Origin: Selaginella moellendorffii
Taxonomy: Eukaryota > Streptophyta > Lycopodiopsida > Selaginellales > Selaginellaceae
Length of the DNA stretch: 64,000 nucleotides
Assembly: GCF_000143415.4 (NCBI RefSeq)
Contig: NW_003314292.1
Location: 1,315,666 to 1,379,665 of the forward strand
Reading direction: 5' to 3'
The notes below the pieces were generated by a model, which did not search any database, had not been told where the DNA came from, and saw only the letters and a program-made list of their open reading frames with translations. Both the position numbers and the translations under genes were made by a program. Positions 10,900 through 22,100 of the stretch are shown piece after piece; position 1 is the first letter of the stretch, and every line of letters begins with the position of its first letter.

Positions 10900-12173
10900 C
10901 TCCGGTCTGCTCTCCTTCTTTACAAAAAAAAATGGACATACTACTTTTTCGCCAAATATTCTTTCTTAAGATTAAAAAAAGGTTTTCAGCAACTTAACCG
11001 GTTTACTGAAATATTTTTAGATTTGTGCTGAGCCAGAAATTCGTGGATTCAACCAGAGTTTCGAAGCGATTGGAAGCGGATTTTCACTCGCTTTGTCCCT
11101 GGATTTTTCCCATCTTTCACTGAGCTTGTTGATGGCATCAACTCTCTGCTTCCAGGATTTAATCTCCTCGTCATCCGTCAAGCATCATGCGTCCAATCTC
11201 GTCCTCTCAGTCCAAGTCGTCCAGCAAGAGTTTCTTCCACCATCTGGGACGCTTTGCATGTATAGCCCCTGGTAATTAATCGGCTGGTGAAAGCTCCCAC
11301 AAAAATTTGCCTCGCATTCCTCAAAATCGGGGAGAAGTTGACGAGATTGAGCACTCCGCAAGAAAGGAGAATTTCTTCGGTCGGAGCTGGATAGCTTTGG
11401 GATTTGGGAAGGTTAGGAACACAACAGGGCCATTCTTGGATTTGTTCCAAGAGCCTCTTAAGTGTCACAAGGAAAACAAGTTCAAGAGGGAATTTGCAAG
11501 GTCTCCAAGATCGACAGTAAGCTGGTTTTCTTCCTCAAATTATTTTTTCAGTGTTATGTTCTAGGTGAAGTTCGCTGCATGCCTCATTTTGCAAACTTCG
11601 TCGTGCATCATTATGGATTCTCAATTGACCAAATGAGTGATTCCTCCACTGGAGGATGAAGAGAAGCGTTTGATGTTCGAGGTCAGGATTGGAATCGCTC
11701 CTCCTATTTTTGATGAGAAACTAATGTAGCATCCTCACAACAAAGCGCAAGTGTTTTGGTTTCCAGGCATTGCTTCTTTGTTCTTCGCCCAAGTTGTTTT
11801 CCAGGCTAGAATTGGTCAAGGAAGTCAGAGTAGAGAATCGAAGCAACTTTACAAGTGGCTAGTCTTATTTGGTGGCAGCAGTAGTGTTGATGCTGCTGAT
11901 CATACCCAATCCAGTCCAAGTAAGAAAATGGATTTGCTGCTTGTGTTTTAACTTCTAACTTCGAACAGGTGGAGCTTATGAGTTACTTATGTTTTTGTCT
12001 CTTCGGCAATCTTCTAAACATTGGAAAGGTCTTCTTTTTCATTCTTTATCAAACATTTTTCTTAGGTACATACCTTCTTGTATATTTTTTGTTTCTCTTC
12101 TCAAATGAAAAGTGATGTTTCTATTTAAAGTATCTAAATTTGGTAACATTATATTTAAATATCATCCCATGAT
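10900..12173. other. Intergenic with weak open frames
   Basis: Open stretches of 66-96 codons occur on both strands (for example 11307-11564 + and 11468-11178 -). None is recognised and no convincing splice model joins them. Confidence 0.3.
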
Positions 12174-12178
12174 CATAT
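12174..12178. repeat. Target site duplication CATAT (left)
   Basis: Five bases CATAT directly flank the TRIM element and recur at 12766-12770. Confidence 0.9.
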
Positions 12179-12365
12179 TGTAAGCTCCTAAGTTTGGGCT
12201 TCCTGGGAGGTCACCCAGCCCAGTACTATTCAAACCCAAGGACGCTTAACCCCAAAAGACCCTTAACAGATTGGAAAAGGGGGTGCACTCTTATTCATGG
12301 GCCCTTTCCCTCTATATTTGAACCCCATGGACCGTCTCTCAAGTCGTTCTCTTTGGTTGCTTACA
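12179..12365 (-). repeat. TRIM LTR (3' LTR in element orientation)
   Basis: 187 bp, TGTAAGC...GCTTACA, direct repeat of 12572-12765. It lacks the 7 bases (around TATCCCA) present in the other LTR. Confidence 0.88.
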
Positions 12366-12551
12366 ATCTACCACGCTTCCCTGCAAATTCACGCCCTCGT
12401 GAACGGAAGCTGAGAGCCGCAGCTCTCCCGAGAGCCCCGCTCTCTTTACACCCTACCCCTCGGGTCGAGCCCAGCGGGAGCAAACTGGACCAGCCAGATG
12501 TCAATCAACATGTGGTGTGATTCCCCTAGCCAACCAACAGAGTCGGACCCG

Positions 12552-12569
12552 AAACCCTCTCTGATACCA
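12552..12569 (-). other. Primer binding site, tRNA-iMet type
   Basis: On the - strand reads TGGTATCAGAGAGGG, two bases inside the LTR. The first 11 bases match the usual plant LTR-element primer site. Confidence 0.85.
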
Positions 12570-12571
12570 AA

Positions 12572-12765
12572 TGTAAGCTCCTAAGTTTGGACTTCCTGGG
12601 AGGTCACCCAGCCCAGTACTATTCAAACCCAAGGACGCTTAACCCCAAATATCCCAAGACCCTTAACCGATTGGAAAAGGGGGTGCACTCTTATTCATGG
12701 GCCCTTTCCCTCTATATTTGAACCCCATGGACCGTCTCTCAAGTCGTTCTCTTTGGTTGCTTACA
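12572..12765 (-). repeat. TRIM LTR (5' LTR in element orientation)
   Basis: 194 bp, TGTAAGC...GCTTACA, direct repeat of 12179-12365. Confidence 0.88.
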
Positions 12766-12770
12766 CATAT
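12766..12770. repeat. Target site duplication CATAT (right)
   Basis: Matches 12174-12178 exactly. Confidence 0.9.
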
Positions 12771-15276
12771 ATCTCAAGCATAAAAGAGCTAGAAGAGGAT
12801 ATATTTATGATTGTAGATGGTTCATGTTCTCAATATGCCTAGGCACTAGAGGAGTATGGAAGCCCAATCCAAAAGCTTTAGAGCATAGAAGAATTTATAA
12901 CACTACTATATGGAGCATTTACGAGTGGCTATGAATTAGCATCCTTGCTGCTAGAAAGGCTTGGGAGCTGCCATGTGGGCACATTGACAAGGTTAAAAAA
13001 ACAGGGCCTAACCATGCTCTGCCATGTGGAATGGACTTTGGACCATCCTAGATGGTACAAGATGGGGAAGAGTCAAGTATGAATGAGGTGGTATCTTTCT
13101 TTGCTTCCTCTTTCATTGCAAACAGGATGTTGAATTGATGGCTGATTGATGGGAGATTCTTAATATACACCTCATCCTCAATAACTACTAGATCAAAAAG
13201 ATTTGAGCTTGTTCTGCTGTCTCTAGGGATTGTTAGACTCCCATTTCGTGATCGTCCACATCCTAGTTAGCATCAGTGCATCTAAAATACTAGACAAAGG
13301 TTGTGGCAAGTTCCGTGGGGTTCTCCTTAAGCAGTTGACAAGTCACTACCATACTAAAGTCATCACTGTATTGTTGTGGCAAAGGTGGTGAGGTAGATTT
13401 ACTTGGTTTTCTAATACTTAAGAGTCTTAGAGTCTGTGTCTGAAAGGTAGAGAAGCCAAGTGCAGCCCATGGTCTAGTCCACATGAAAGAAATCGACAAT
13501 ATTACACTCACCACCTTGATTTCTTGGAGCAACTAACATCTTTGATAAGAGAACTATGGAGGTGACCACCACTTGAGATGAAGATTGAAGCTAGGGATCA
13601 GCTATATGCATTGAGTCGTTTTGTGAATGTTGTTGATGTCAACTCACCCTTGTGTTGTTGTGCAAGTAACAGTAAAGTGCCACAATTGTCCTAGGATGTA
13701 TTAGAGTCCTTCAAGGTTCTAGAGCCAAGCTGTTGATAATCCATCACAAGAAAATATATTGTGGAAATCATGTCATGCACCAAGATCTCAAAGCTGTGGC
13801 AAATGCCTGTGGGAACCATGCCCTCAAAATCAAGCTTTTTGGGAAGTGAAAGACAAGGATGAAATAATTTGCCTTTGACGCTCAACCTGAAACCAAAGCT
13901 CCCACGCCTGTTGAAGACAATTGTTTTAATTGTCCCATTCACAAAGCTCTAGGTCAAAGCCTTTTTGATCCTCACTTGTCAAGCTCATTCTAAGTAACAT
14001 TCCTCTATAAGCAGAAAATATGACAATCAAAGGAGTAAAATAAAAATGATTCCTTAGGTTAAATAGATGAGTTTTTTTTTTGGAACCTTTGTTACTTAGC
14101 TGTAGAAGTTCCTTAGCTAAAGAATAGACTCTGTTGATTTTAAGAAAATAAAATTGAAAAGGAAAGGGCTTTTGAACCAAAATTATCACCCCCTTACTCT
14201 TGTCTTTCTTTTCTTCAAATTCTATAGCTCATGTGGGTGTTTTTATATTGTGGGAGATACTCATGCAACTTTTGACTCTCTTCTTCATAAGAAACACATG
14301 CTAATCCATGTTATAATTTGTGATGTATGAGGTGAGGAATTTGACAATAGATGTTTACTTTGAGTTTATAAAAGTTTATAAATTACAAACATCTTTATAA
14401 TTTAATAATTTTATAATAGAAATAAGAATGCCTAGTAGTATACTAGAACTAAAAAAGAACTAATTAACATCCCAACTGTAAAATGTAAAGATGTGAAAAT
14501 GTAACTACAATGTTTTGGTGAATTTATTGCCATAAAATAATACATTCTCTTTCATTTTTACAAACCAGTGCTGGTACTAATTTTATTTGAATTAGTTTAA
14601 TAAGTAGTTCCCTTGATCCATACAAGTGAAATTTATATTTTTCCTTGTTGCTGTGGCTTTCACAACAGCGACTGTGGCACAAAAATATTTGGATAGAAGG
14701 TTATATGCTCCATCTGGATATATAATAGTCAACTCATTGGCTAAAGATATATCTTTAGCCAAGTCCTTTTGTCTATAATAAAAGTTAATAATTTATAAAA
14801 ACAAAATAAGAAAAATGATAACTTACAATGAATGATGAGAATAACGAGTTAAGTAATCATCAATTTCTACAAAATTTGCCACTATAAAAACAAAATAAAA
14901 TTATAATTCAAACAAACAGAACTCACTTGGAAAAGACGATCTGTATGGTAGAGAAAACACCACAAGTAACCCTGATGCTACTTTTCATGCATCATGTACA
15001 CAATTTGCATCTAAAAGATTCAAAGACTGAAGCTTTGTTAAAGTTCCCTGCAAAATTTAACCGATCACCAAACAATCAAAAACAACTAACAGCCTACCAT
15101 AACATCAGCGCTAAAAGCTGGATCTTTTTGAAGTTTTTGAAGCTCCGACGACAGCCTTCTTAAGCTAACGAGATAACGCTCTAAAGAGAAGAAGACAGGA
15201 AAAAAGAATAAAAACCATGAGAAACAACTCACCTAGAAACATGCAAATGGATGCATGGGTAGCCCAAAGAATTAAG
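12771..15276. other. AT-rich intergenic region
   Basis: Open stretches up to 87 codons occur but resemble nothing known. It contains a perfect 26-bp palindrome at 14737-14762, listed separately. Confidence 0.4.
14737..14762. repeat. Perfect 26-bp palindrome
   Basis: TTGGCTAAAGATA is followed directly by its reverse complement, with no spacer. It lies in AT-rich intergenic DNA. No TSD was found next to it. Confidence 0.8.
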
Positions 15277-16500
15277 TCATTCGCAGACATTGGAAGTTAA
15301 CACTTTATCTCCACATCGAACACTTTGCACCTTGGGTGCCACCTTATTTTCCTTGTTTACGTGAACACAAGGAAAAGTTATCAAAAGCATAACACTTACC
15401 AAGTCCACATTTGCAGTTACAACAGCTTGGATAAAGCTTTGAACAACTTGGTTAGAGCTTGGAACAGCTTGGTTAGAGCTTGGAACAGTTTGGTGGATGG
15501 TGTCGCTGGAACCAATCTGTAAGTGAGTCAAATTAGCCATTGCTAGAAAACAGTGAAGGTCGCCATACCTGGGAATGGGCATCACTAGGTTCTGCCTTGA
15601 GCAGCACTATCTCCAATGTGCCACCAAAGTCTCTTATATCGCATTCGGCAGCATCCTTGGCGACCATCCCCTGGACACCAAGCGTGTCCCAGAGATCATC
15701 GTCAAAGATTGTGTTAGCAGAGACTTTGAGGAAAAGCCTGCCGCTCATCAAGTCGCGTAGAGTATCTTGGAGAAAGAAGAGCCCTTCCTGTTGGTGCCAA
15801 CGCCACGTACCATCGGCATGCCCCGGTAGTCCTCGTAGCTGACAATCCACTCAAGCGCGTTGTACTTGAATGCCTTCGTTGGCGCCGCGAGAAGGATGTT
15901 GCCAGTTGAAACCCGGTTCCGCCAGATCTTAGCATACTCATATTTCTCATAAATTCTTTGGGAAACCTCGTCTTGCACGCGTTTGTCAATTTGCATGCCG
16001 CTTTTTGGCGAATAAAGTTTATTCGTGGCATAAAATCAATATGAGCTTCCCTTTTCGGCGAAATACTCACAGCACTCATTCACATTCATGTTATTTTACT
16101 CGATCAAGGTGATGTACCTGTCTTGTTACACTTGAAATCTATGTAGTCTACGAAAAAAAATAGCATCCTCAGGAGAATAAATCCTGAGCATGTCTGTAAA
16201 AAGCTTGAGCTTCGTGCCTACAATCTTAATGAAAAGCTGTACCGCTTCCTGGAAAGGTATAAGTGTGCTTATCCAAACTGCAGCATGCCCTTCCTGACTC
16301 CACAATGAAGTATGGAGTAATTCCTTCTTGGATGCTTGAGCGTTGGCACTTTGCGCATTCACCAACAAAATTTGCAACATCCCTTCACAGTTGCGGCCTC
16401 GAAAACCTGGTCTCTCCTTCCGCCCAAGTTCCAAAATGGTTAGACACGTAGATCCTCGTCTCCTTGGGATTGAAGAATCTTGAGCGTGGGATTTCTTCAT
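15277..16500 (-). CDS. Unidentified multi-exon gene, possibly frameshifted
   Basis: Several - strand pieces look like exons. 15996-15757 reads IYEKYEYAKIWRNRVSTGN and ALEWIVSYEDYRGMPMVRG. A second frame takes over near 15780 and reads DTLRDLMSGRLFLKVSAN, FDDDLWDTLGVQ and IVLLKAEPSDAHSQ, ending at a GTATGG donor near 15568. An acceptor (TTACAG near 15522) starts IGSSDTIHQ followed by a repeated SSNQAVP/SSNQVVQ segment, and ends at a GTAAGTG donor near 15400. 16500-16126 may hold an upstream exon (GTKLKLFTDMLRIYSPEDA). The change of frame near 15780 has no splice sites, so this is a pseudogene or a sequence error. I do not recognise the family. Confidence 0.35.
15447..15494 (-). repeat. Short tandem repeat, ~21-bp unit
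   Basis: Units resembling AGCTTGGTTAGAGCTTGGAAC occur about 2.3 times on the + strand. Read on - they code a repeated seven-residue VPSSNQA/V unit within the unidentified gene. Confidence 0.6.
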
Positions 16501-16565
16501 TTCAGCTCCGCGTCAATAGCGTGCAACTCGAAAGGTGATAGAAAGATCTCCCTCTTCCTAATGCC

Positions 16566-18707
16566 TCAACCTGGCATTGCACCTGAGTCCCTTTTGAGTT
16601 GGCCCCTGTTCCTGGAACTCAATCCCCATTTTTCATCAATGCTTCGAATCATTCGTGCCCGCAGCAGGATCGTCCACTCAGATCTACTCGGGATGAAGGG
16701 CATGTCAGCAATGAGATTGGCCGCATCTTCCAAGTAGCCGCCACGAGCAAGAAGATCAACGAGGCAGCCATAGTGGCTCTTGGTTGGAGAAATACCAAAG
16801 TCTAGTATCATGGAGACAAAAACCGATTTCCCGCAAGAAAGTTTCCCTGCAAAGGTGCTCGCCACAAGGAGAGAGACAAAGCACGACTCATCCGGGGTGA
16901 TATCGTCCATGACCATCGCCGAGAACATAGCAAATGCCTCATCTGGATGCCCAAACTGAGCAAATGCTGTTATTCCAATTGTCCACGACACGTGATTTCT
17001 CTCCGGAATATGATTGAGAAAACGGCTTGAACACACAAGCTTGGCATTCCGTGCGTACGATGAAAGCATTCCATTCCATGTATCGAGGTTTTGTTCTGGA
17101 ATGTGCCTGAAAATCTGCTGGGCAATTTCCAGATTCCGGGCTTCGGCATATGCCGTAAGAAGCGTAATACAAGAGGCAGCGTTGTATTCCGGCATCTCGT
17201 CAAAGATGCGTTGGCACTCTAAAATGTCGTAACGATGAGCGGCCAGGATCGCGTTCCAGACCAGAAGATCTCTATCCTTAAGATTCTGGAAAAGAATTCT
17301 AGCATTTTCAAGTTGCCCGTTTTGGGCATAGGCAGTGAGCATGGCAGTTGATGCCGCGAGGTCTATTTCCGGCATATTCTCGAGAATCTTCTCTGCCACG
17401 TGGACATGGCCGCTCTGTGCATTCGCCGCAAGCAATGTGGTGTAGCAGGCAAGGCTCTTGAGAGGAATGGCGGAGAAGATTCGAGACGCCTCGGAAAGAT
17501 TCCCTCTAAGAACACACGCTTTGAGCATCGCGTTCCAGGAGGCGAGATCGTGGGCGGGCATTCGATGGAAGAAAAACTCCCGAATCTCCGCGATTGTGAA
17601 GGAATCGAGCACCGCGAGCACCGAGAGCATGATGTTCCAGGAGGAGAGATCGCGCTCGGGCATTCGATCGAAGATCTGGCGGGCGAAATGGGGCTGGGCG
17701 CTGCGCAGGCACGCAGTGATGAGCGCGTTCCAGCACACGATCGAGGGCTCCTGTGGGATGCGATCGAAGCAGCGGAATGCCGCTGTGAGGGCGCCGCGAT
17801 TGGCGTGGGAAGTGAGGAGGATCGTCCAGGAGATGAGGTTGTGCTGCGGCATTTGATCGAAGAGGAGCTCGGGATCATCCCCATCTCCTCCAAAATTCCG
17901 AGAGTTGGCATGTGCCGAGAGGAGAGAGTTCCAAGAAACTATGTCCCTCTGTGGCATTCGATCGAAAACCTCTCTCGCTTTGGCGAGATCTTCCTCCCGG
18001 GCATAGATCGAGAGAAGTGAGTTCCAGAGATAGAGACCCTCCATCGGAACTCGATCCAGCAAGCGCTGGATCGCGTCGAAATGCCGCAACTGTGCATAGA
18101 GATTGATCATCACTGTCATGGACACGAGATCCCACTCCGGCATGCCGCGATGGAAAAATTCCCCTGCTTGGATCGATCGCGAAGCTCGCGCATAGCCATC
18201 CAGCATCGCGCCCCACGACGCGAGATCCCGGACGGGCATTGAATCGAAGAGCTCCTCCGCCGCGAGGATCTCCCCTGCGCGCGCGAGCGCCGCGATCATC
18301 GCATTCGTGGACGCGAGGTCGTGGAGCGGCATCCGATCGAAGAGCGCCGAGGCGTGGTCGAGCAGGCCACGCCGCGCGTACGCCGCCATCGTTGTCGTCC
18401 ACGACACGATATCCCGCTGCGGCATTTCCCGGAAGATCTTTGCCGTGGCTCCCAGATCGCCGGAGCGAGCGTGGGCGCCGAGGATCGCATTCCAGGCCAC
18501 TAGATCGCGCTCCGCCATGGAATCGAAGAGCTTGGTCGCGTCCTCCACTCGCCCATCTCGCGCGAGCGCGGCGATGGCCTTGGTCAATGCGATCATGGGC
18601 GACGGAATATCCCACCAGAGAACGGAATATCCCAGCCTTACGCCCGTCACGATCACATGGTATTTAAGGGACGGAGAAACGATGAGAGAGACGAGGAAAG
18701 AAGACAA
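16566..18707 (-). CDS. PPR protein with a long S-type repeat array
   Basis: Single-exon frame of 713 codons. Pentatricopeptide repeats bind one RNA base each; such proteins act in mitochondria or plastids in RNA editing, splicing or stability. After a ~40-residue N-terminus, about 17 repeats of roughly 31 residues follow, each starting D-[IL]-x-[SA]-W/T-N and ending L-F-D-x-M-P-x-R, that is S-type (SS) motifs in an unbroken row, not the P-L-S triplets. The end (HVSWTIGITAFAQFG, then PTKSHYGCLVDLLARGGYL and a PFIPSRSEWTILL segment) matches the last P/L/S motifs and E1 region, then stops; the E2 and DYW domains are absent. The start could be the first Met or MIALTKAIAALARDGR about 38 residues in; the hydrophobic head with the first Met could be a targeting sequence. 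Lycophyte organelles edit heavily, which fits such a gene. Confidence 0.88.
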   Translation of the reverse strand: MSSFLVSLIVSPSLKYHVIVTGVRLGYSVLWWDIPSPMIALTKAIAALARDGRVEDATKLFDSMAERDLVAWNAILGAHARSGDLGATAKIFREMPQRDIVSWTTTMAAYARRGLLDHASALFDRMPLHDLASTNAMIAALARAGEILAAEELFDSMPVRDLASWGAMLDGYARASRSIQAGEFFHRGMPEWDLVSMTVMINLYAQLRHFDAIQRLLDRVPMEGLYLWNSLLSIYAREEDLAKAREVFDRMPQRDIVSWNSLLSAHANSRNFGGDGDDPELLFDQMPQHNLISWTILLTSHANRGALTAAFRCFDRIPQEPSIVCWNALITACLRSAQPHFARQIFDRMPERDLSSWNIMLSVLAVLDSFTIAEIREFFFHRMPAHDLASWNAMLKACVLRGNLSEASRIFSAIPLKSLACYTTLLAANAQSGHVHVAEKILENMPEIDLAASTAMLTAYAQNGQLENARILFQNLKDRDLLVWNAILAAHRYDILECQRIFDEMPEYNAASCITLLTAYAEARNLEIAQQIFRHIPEQNLDTWNGMLSSYARNAKLVCSSRFLNHIPERNHVSWTIGITAFAQFGHPDEAFAMFSAMVMDDITPDESCFVSLLVASTFAGKLSCGKSVFVSMILDFGISPTKSHYGCLVDLLARGGYLEDAANLIADMPFIPSRSEWTILLRARMIRSIDEKWGLSSRNRGQLKRDSGAMPG

Positions 18708-19149
18708 GGACGGAGAAAGAGTCGATTAGGGCAATCCGGGAAATGGCGATGGCGAGGTGAGCTCGCGGCGGGGCAAGGCGCTGGCGCCTTGGCGAGTTTT
18801 CTAGACAAGAAATTCTTGGGGTTTTAGGGTCGCCGGATCGATCGATTCCAGCGGTGGAGTAGACGCTAGGTCTCAAATTCTGGCACGGCTCCTGGCTGTG
18901 TCTAGCTTGAGTGCGCGCAAGGGTTTCGGTGGTGGCCACAGCTTTTTGCTCGGGCTAGCTTGCGAAGCGGGACTTTTTTCGAGCTGGGCTGTGAATACAA
19001 GCGAGGGACAGGATAGAGGAATTTGGTGAGGAGCGCGCGTAGAAAAAATCATTCATTGGGGAATTTGCTGGGTGGGATTGATATAGCGAGGCCTCTTTTT
19101 TTGGTTCTTAGTGTGAATTATGGACGCATAGCGGCAATCCAAGTGGGTT
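18708..19149. promoter_or_regulatory. Divergent intergenic region between PPR and ATG18 genes
   Basis: The two genes diverge from about 440 bp, so both promoters and 5' leaders should lie here. No clear TATA box or other element stands out. Confidence 0.4.
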
Positions 19150-22100
19150 ATGCAAGAAGAGGAGATTTTCGAGGGGATGAGAAACGATGCCAGCTCGAGA
19201 AGCCCCCGCTTTGGGGTAGCACGGAATGGTAGCAGCAAATTCACCTGGAGAGCGATCTCCAGCTACCTGCGTAGCGTTTCTGCTGGGAATATCGCTGCTA
19301 CTGTACGCACCGCGAGCTCTTCGGTAACTTCTACAGCCTCTCACGAGGAGGACAAGCACCGAGAACAGGTACTTTGATTTTTCTCTTTGATCTTGCGATT
19401 TTATTTTTTGCTTTTGTTCCAAAGTGAATTGTTTCTCTGGTCTTATGCTTTGTTTGGGGCTCGTGAAAAGATCATATCTTCTCAAGGGGATTGCCTTTGA
19501 CACGTGGGTTTACGCTTGCATTTACGTCCTTGTTTTCTTGTTCTTGCAGATAGAGTTTGCTGTCATGCTCTTCTTTTTCCTGCGTTATTTTACTTACGTT
19601 TCTTTGGAATCTTGCCGCAGGTGCAATGGGCCTCGCTGGACACTCTGGAAGTTGGCCCCGGCCTGTTTCGTCATGTGTTGTTACTCACGTATCTCCACGG
19701 TTTTCAAGTCTGGGACCTGGAAGATGCCGGCAGCGTAAGAGACATCGTATCAAAACGCGATGGACGTGCTGCATTCCTGCGGCTCAAGCCATTAACCGAA
19801 AGTCAAGCTGGAGAACTCAAGGATGTGGAGCCTCTACTGCTGGTTGTTACGGGGGACTACGCTAGGGGGAACTCTGGCGGCAACGGAACAGTGAGGGCCG
19901 TGCACCCGCATTTCGTTCCAACCGTAGTTCGCTTCTATTCTTTGAGGACGCACAACTACGTCAAGGAGCTGCGCTTCCGGACTGGTATTTATGCTGTTCG
20001 GTGCAGCCGACGCCTGATTGCCGTTGCTCTCGCCAACCAGGTACGCAACCTGGCTTTGTTAGCTTTCCTTTTCTCTTACAGTGCCGTGCTTTTACTTTGT
20101 CTTCCAGATCTATGGCTACGACGCCGACACCCTTCAGACTATTGTCAGTGTGTTGACTTATAGTATGCCTAGTACTGGGCTGGGAGCAGCCAACGCTGGA
20201 TATGGAGCCTTGGCGCTCGGTCCCAGGTGGATGGCTTACCCAGCCAACCAACCGTTTATGTCCTCCGTTGGTCGCGTTTCCCCGCAGCACCTGATATCCC
20301 CGGGGATCAGCCCGTCTACGTCACCTGCGAGTGGTGGCCTGGTTGCTCACTATGCTATGGAGTCGAGCAAGCAGTTGGCAGCGGGGATCATGACACTTGG
20401 TGATATGGGATACAAGACTTTGTCCAAGTACTGCTCCGACTTGTTGCCGGAGGGTGCAAGTAATGGAGCTAGTACTGAAACCGAGTACGCGGGAACTGTA
20501 AGTTATATTCTTCTCTGTTTCTGCCTTTCCTCTTTCCTTGGGCTGATGGTTAAAAGTTTTTAACAGGTGATTGTGCGGGATTACGTAGAGAACAAAATCA
20601 TCGCGCAATTCCGTGCGCATTCCAGCCCGATATCTGCACTTTGTTTCGATCCGAGTGGAACGCTTCTCGTTACGGCGTCCGTGTACGGCCACAACCTGAA
20701 TGTGTTCCGCCTGACTCCGACAGCAGATGCAAAGGCCTCGCACGTGCACCTTTACAAGCTCTGTAGAGGCGTTACAAATGCGGTAAGGTTCTACCTTTAC
20801 TGAAACGAAGCATTTTTCTTACGAGCGGCATCTCAGGTTATCCAAGACATCAGTTTCAGCCACGACAGTCATTGGATTTCGGTAAGCACTTCCAGGGGCA
20901 CTAGTCATCTGTTCGCTATTTCACCCTTCGGTGGAGGTGTCGGGCCTCAGACCCATGGCGCCTGCTCGGTGGATCCTTTCACCGGGCCCATGGTGGTTCC
21001 TACACCGGCCTATCCTTGGTGGACTAGCAACGGCCCGCTTCGTGCTTCTCAACAGGCTCTACCGCCGCCGCCGCCCGCAATCACTCTATCCGTGGTAAGC
21101 AGGATAAAGAATGGACTGGGGTGGCGAGGGACCGGACGGCCTAATGGCTCCAGTGCAAGTAGCGGGGCTGTGGCAGCCGGGTTTCACGACGGTGACTGTG
21201 GAAGCTCGGAAGGCGGGAACTGTAGCCTGAGGGATAAACTGTGGGTGCTTTGTCCGTCCGGCTACCTTACGAAATACTTGCTGAGACCATGCACAGGGGG
21301 GGAGGGAGGATACAGTACAGAAGGATCGAGCAGTCCGGGGCAGTCTCAGGATTTGAGGCTAATCGTGGAGCCGTCTGAGAAGTGGGATATCTGTCGGCGA
21401 AAAGATTGGCTCGAGCGCGAGGCCAGCTACCCGGACGAGCAGTCTCTGAAAACTGAGATGAAAGTGGAGGAGCTGCAACGCTGGTACATGTCCAACGCCG
21501 AAGTACAGATTAGCCAAGCACGGCCGCTCCCGATTTGGGCCAAGCCTAATGTAAACTGTCGTTACAAGCAACTTTCTCGTGTTTTCGTTTTCTCCAGCTT
21601 ACTAACGGTTTGGCTTTTCAGGTGTACTTCCATGCACTACTGGTGAAGGACAATCAAGAGCTCGAAATAGAAAAGATGCCGCACCAGGTGATTGAGATCC
21701 GAAGAAAGGACTTGAAACCTCTGGTGGACAGGCTCCAGCAAAGGTATTTTTTTACTTTCTGGAGAATGGCTAACTTTTCCTTCGTGCTCACAGAGACGGA
21801 ATTGCGGTCCCGAAATACCGCTTGCATAACAACTTGGAGACGCAAATCCAGCGATCAAGTAGTGGAAGTAGCTTTGGATCCGAAGGCCCTTTAGTTGACT
21901 CGTCCTGTGGATCTAATGGCTTCCACCATAACTATCAAGGTTTGTGTCGAGTTTCTTGGTATTTTTTGCCGTAGCAAGCCTTTTGATGTTTGCTTGCACC
22001 GCAGGATCTGATGTGTATATTACGGCGGCATCTCCAGGAGGGATGCTGCAGAACGATTTATTCAGTGCGAGCTGCTTGCATGGTAATCACGTCTTAGCTG

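Larger units (their letters stand above)
12179..12765 (-). mobile_element. Complete TRIM (miniature LTR retrotransposon)
   Basis: A 587-bp element bounded by 5-bp CATAT duplications. Two direct long terminal repeats (12179-12365 and 12572-12765) begin TGTAAGC and end GCTTACA, the TG...CA form of LTRs. On the - strand, two bases inside the LTR at 12572, lies TGGTATCAGAG (from 12569 downward), the classic primer-binding site complementary to plant initiator tRNA-Met, so the element reads on the - strand. The 206-bp interior has no coding capacity, which fits a terminal-repeat retrotransposon in miniature moved by another element's enzymes. The LTRs differ by one 7-base insertion and very few substitutions, so insertion was fairly recent. 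Confidence 0.9.

Noticed and set aside
15421-15500. Tandem ~21-bp units as a CRISPR array
   Set aside because: No unique spacers; units are contiguous, part of a plant exon.
17400-18020. 206-codon + frame inside the PPR gene
   Set aside because: Antisense shadow of the PPR repeats; the translation is low in hydrophobic pattern and shows no motif.
18239-18729. Arg/Ser-rich + frames of 140 codons
   Set aside because: GC-rich shadow of the 5' part of the PPR gene.
20881-20905. GTAAGC...TTCCAG as a 24-bp intron in the ATG18 gene
   Set aside because: Too short, and reading through keeps the conserved STSRGTSHLF of the WD40 repeat.
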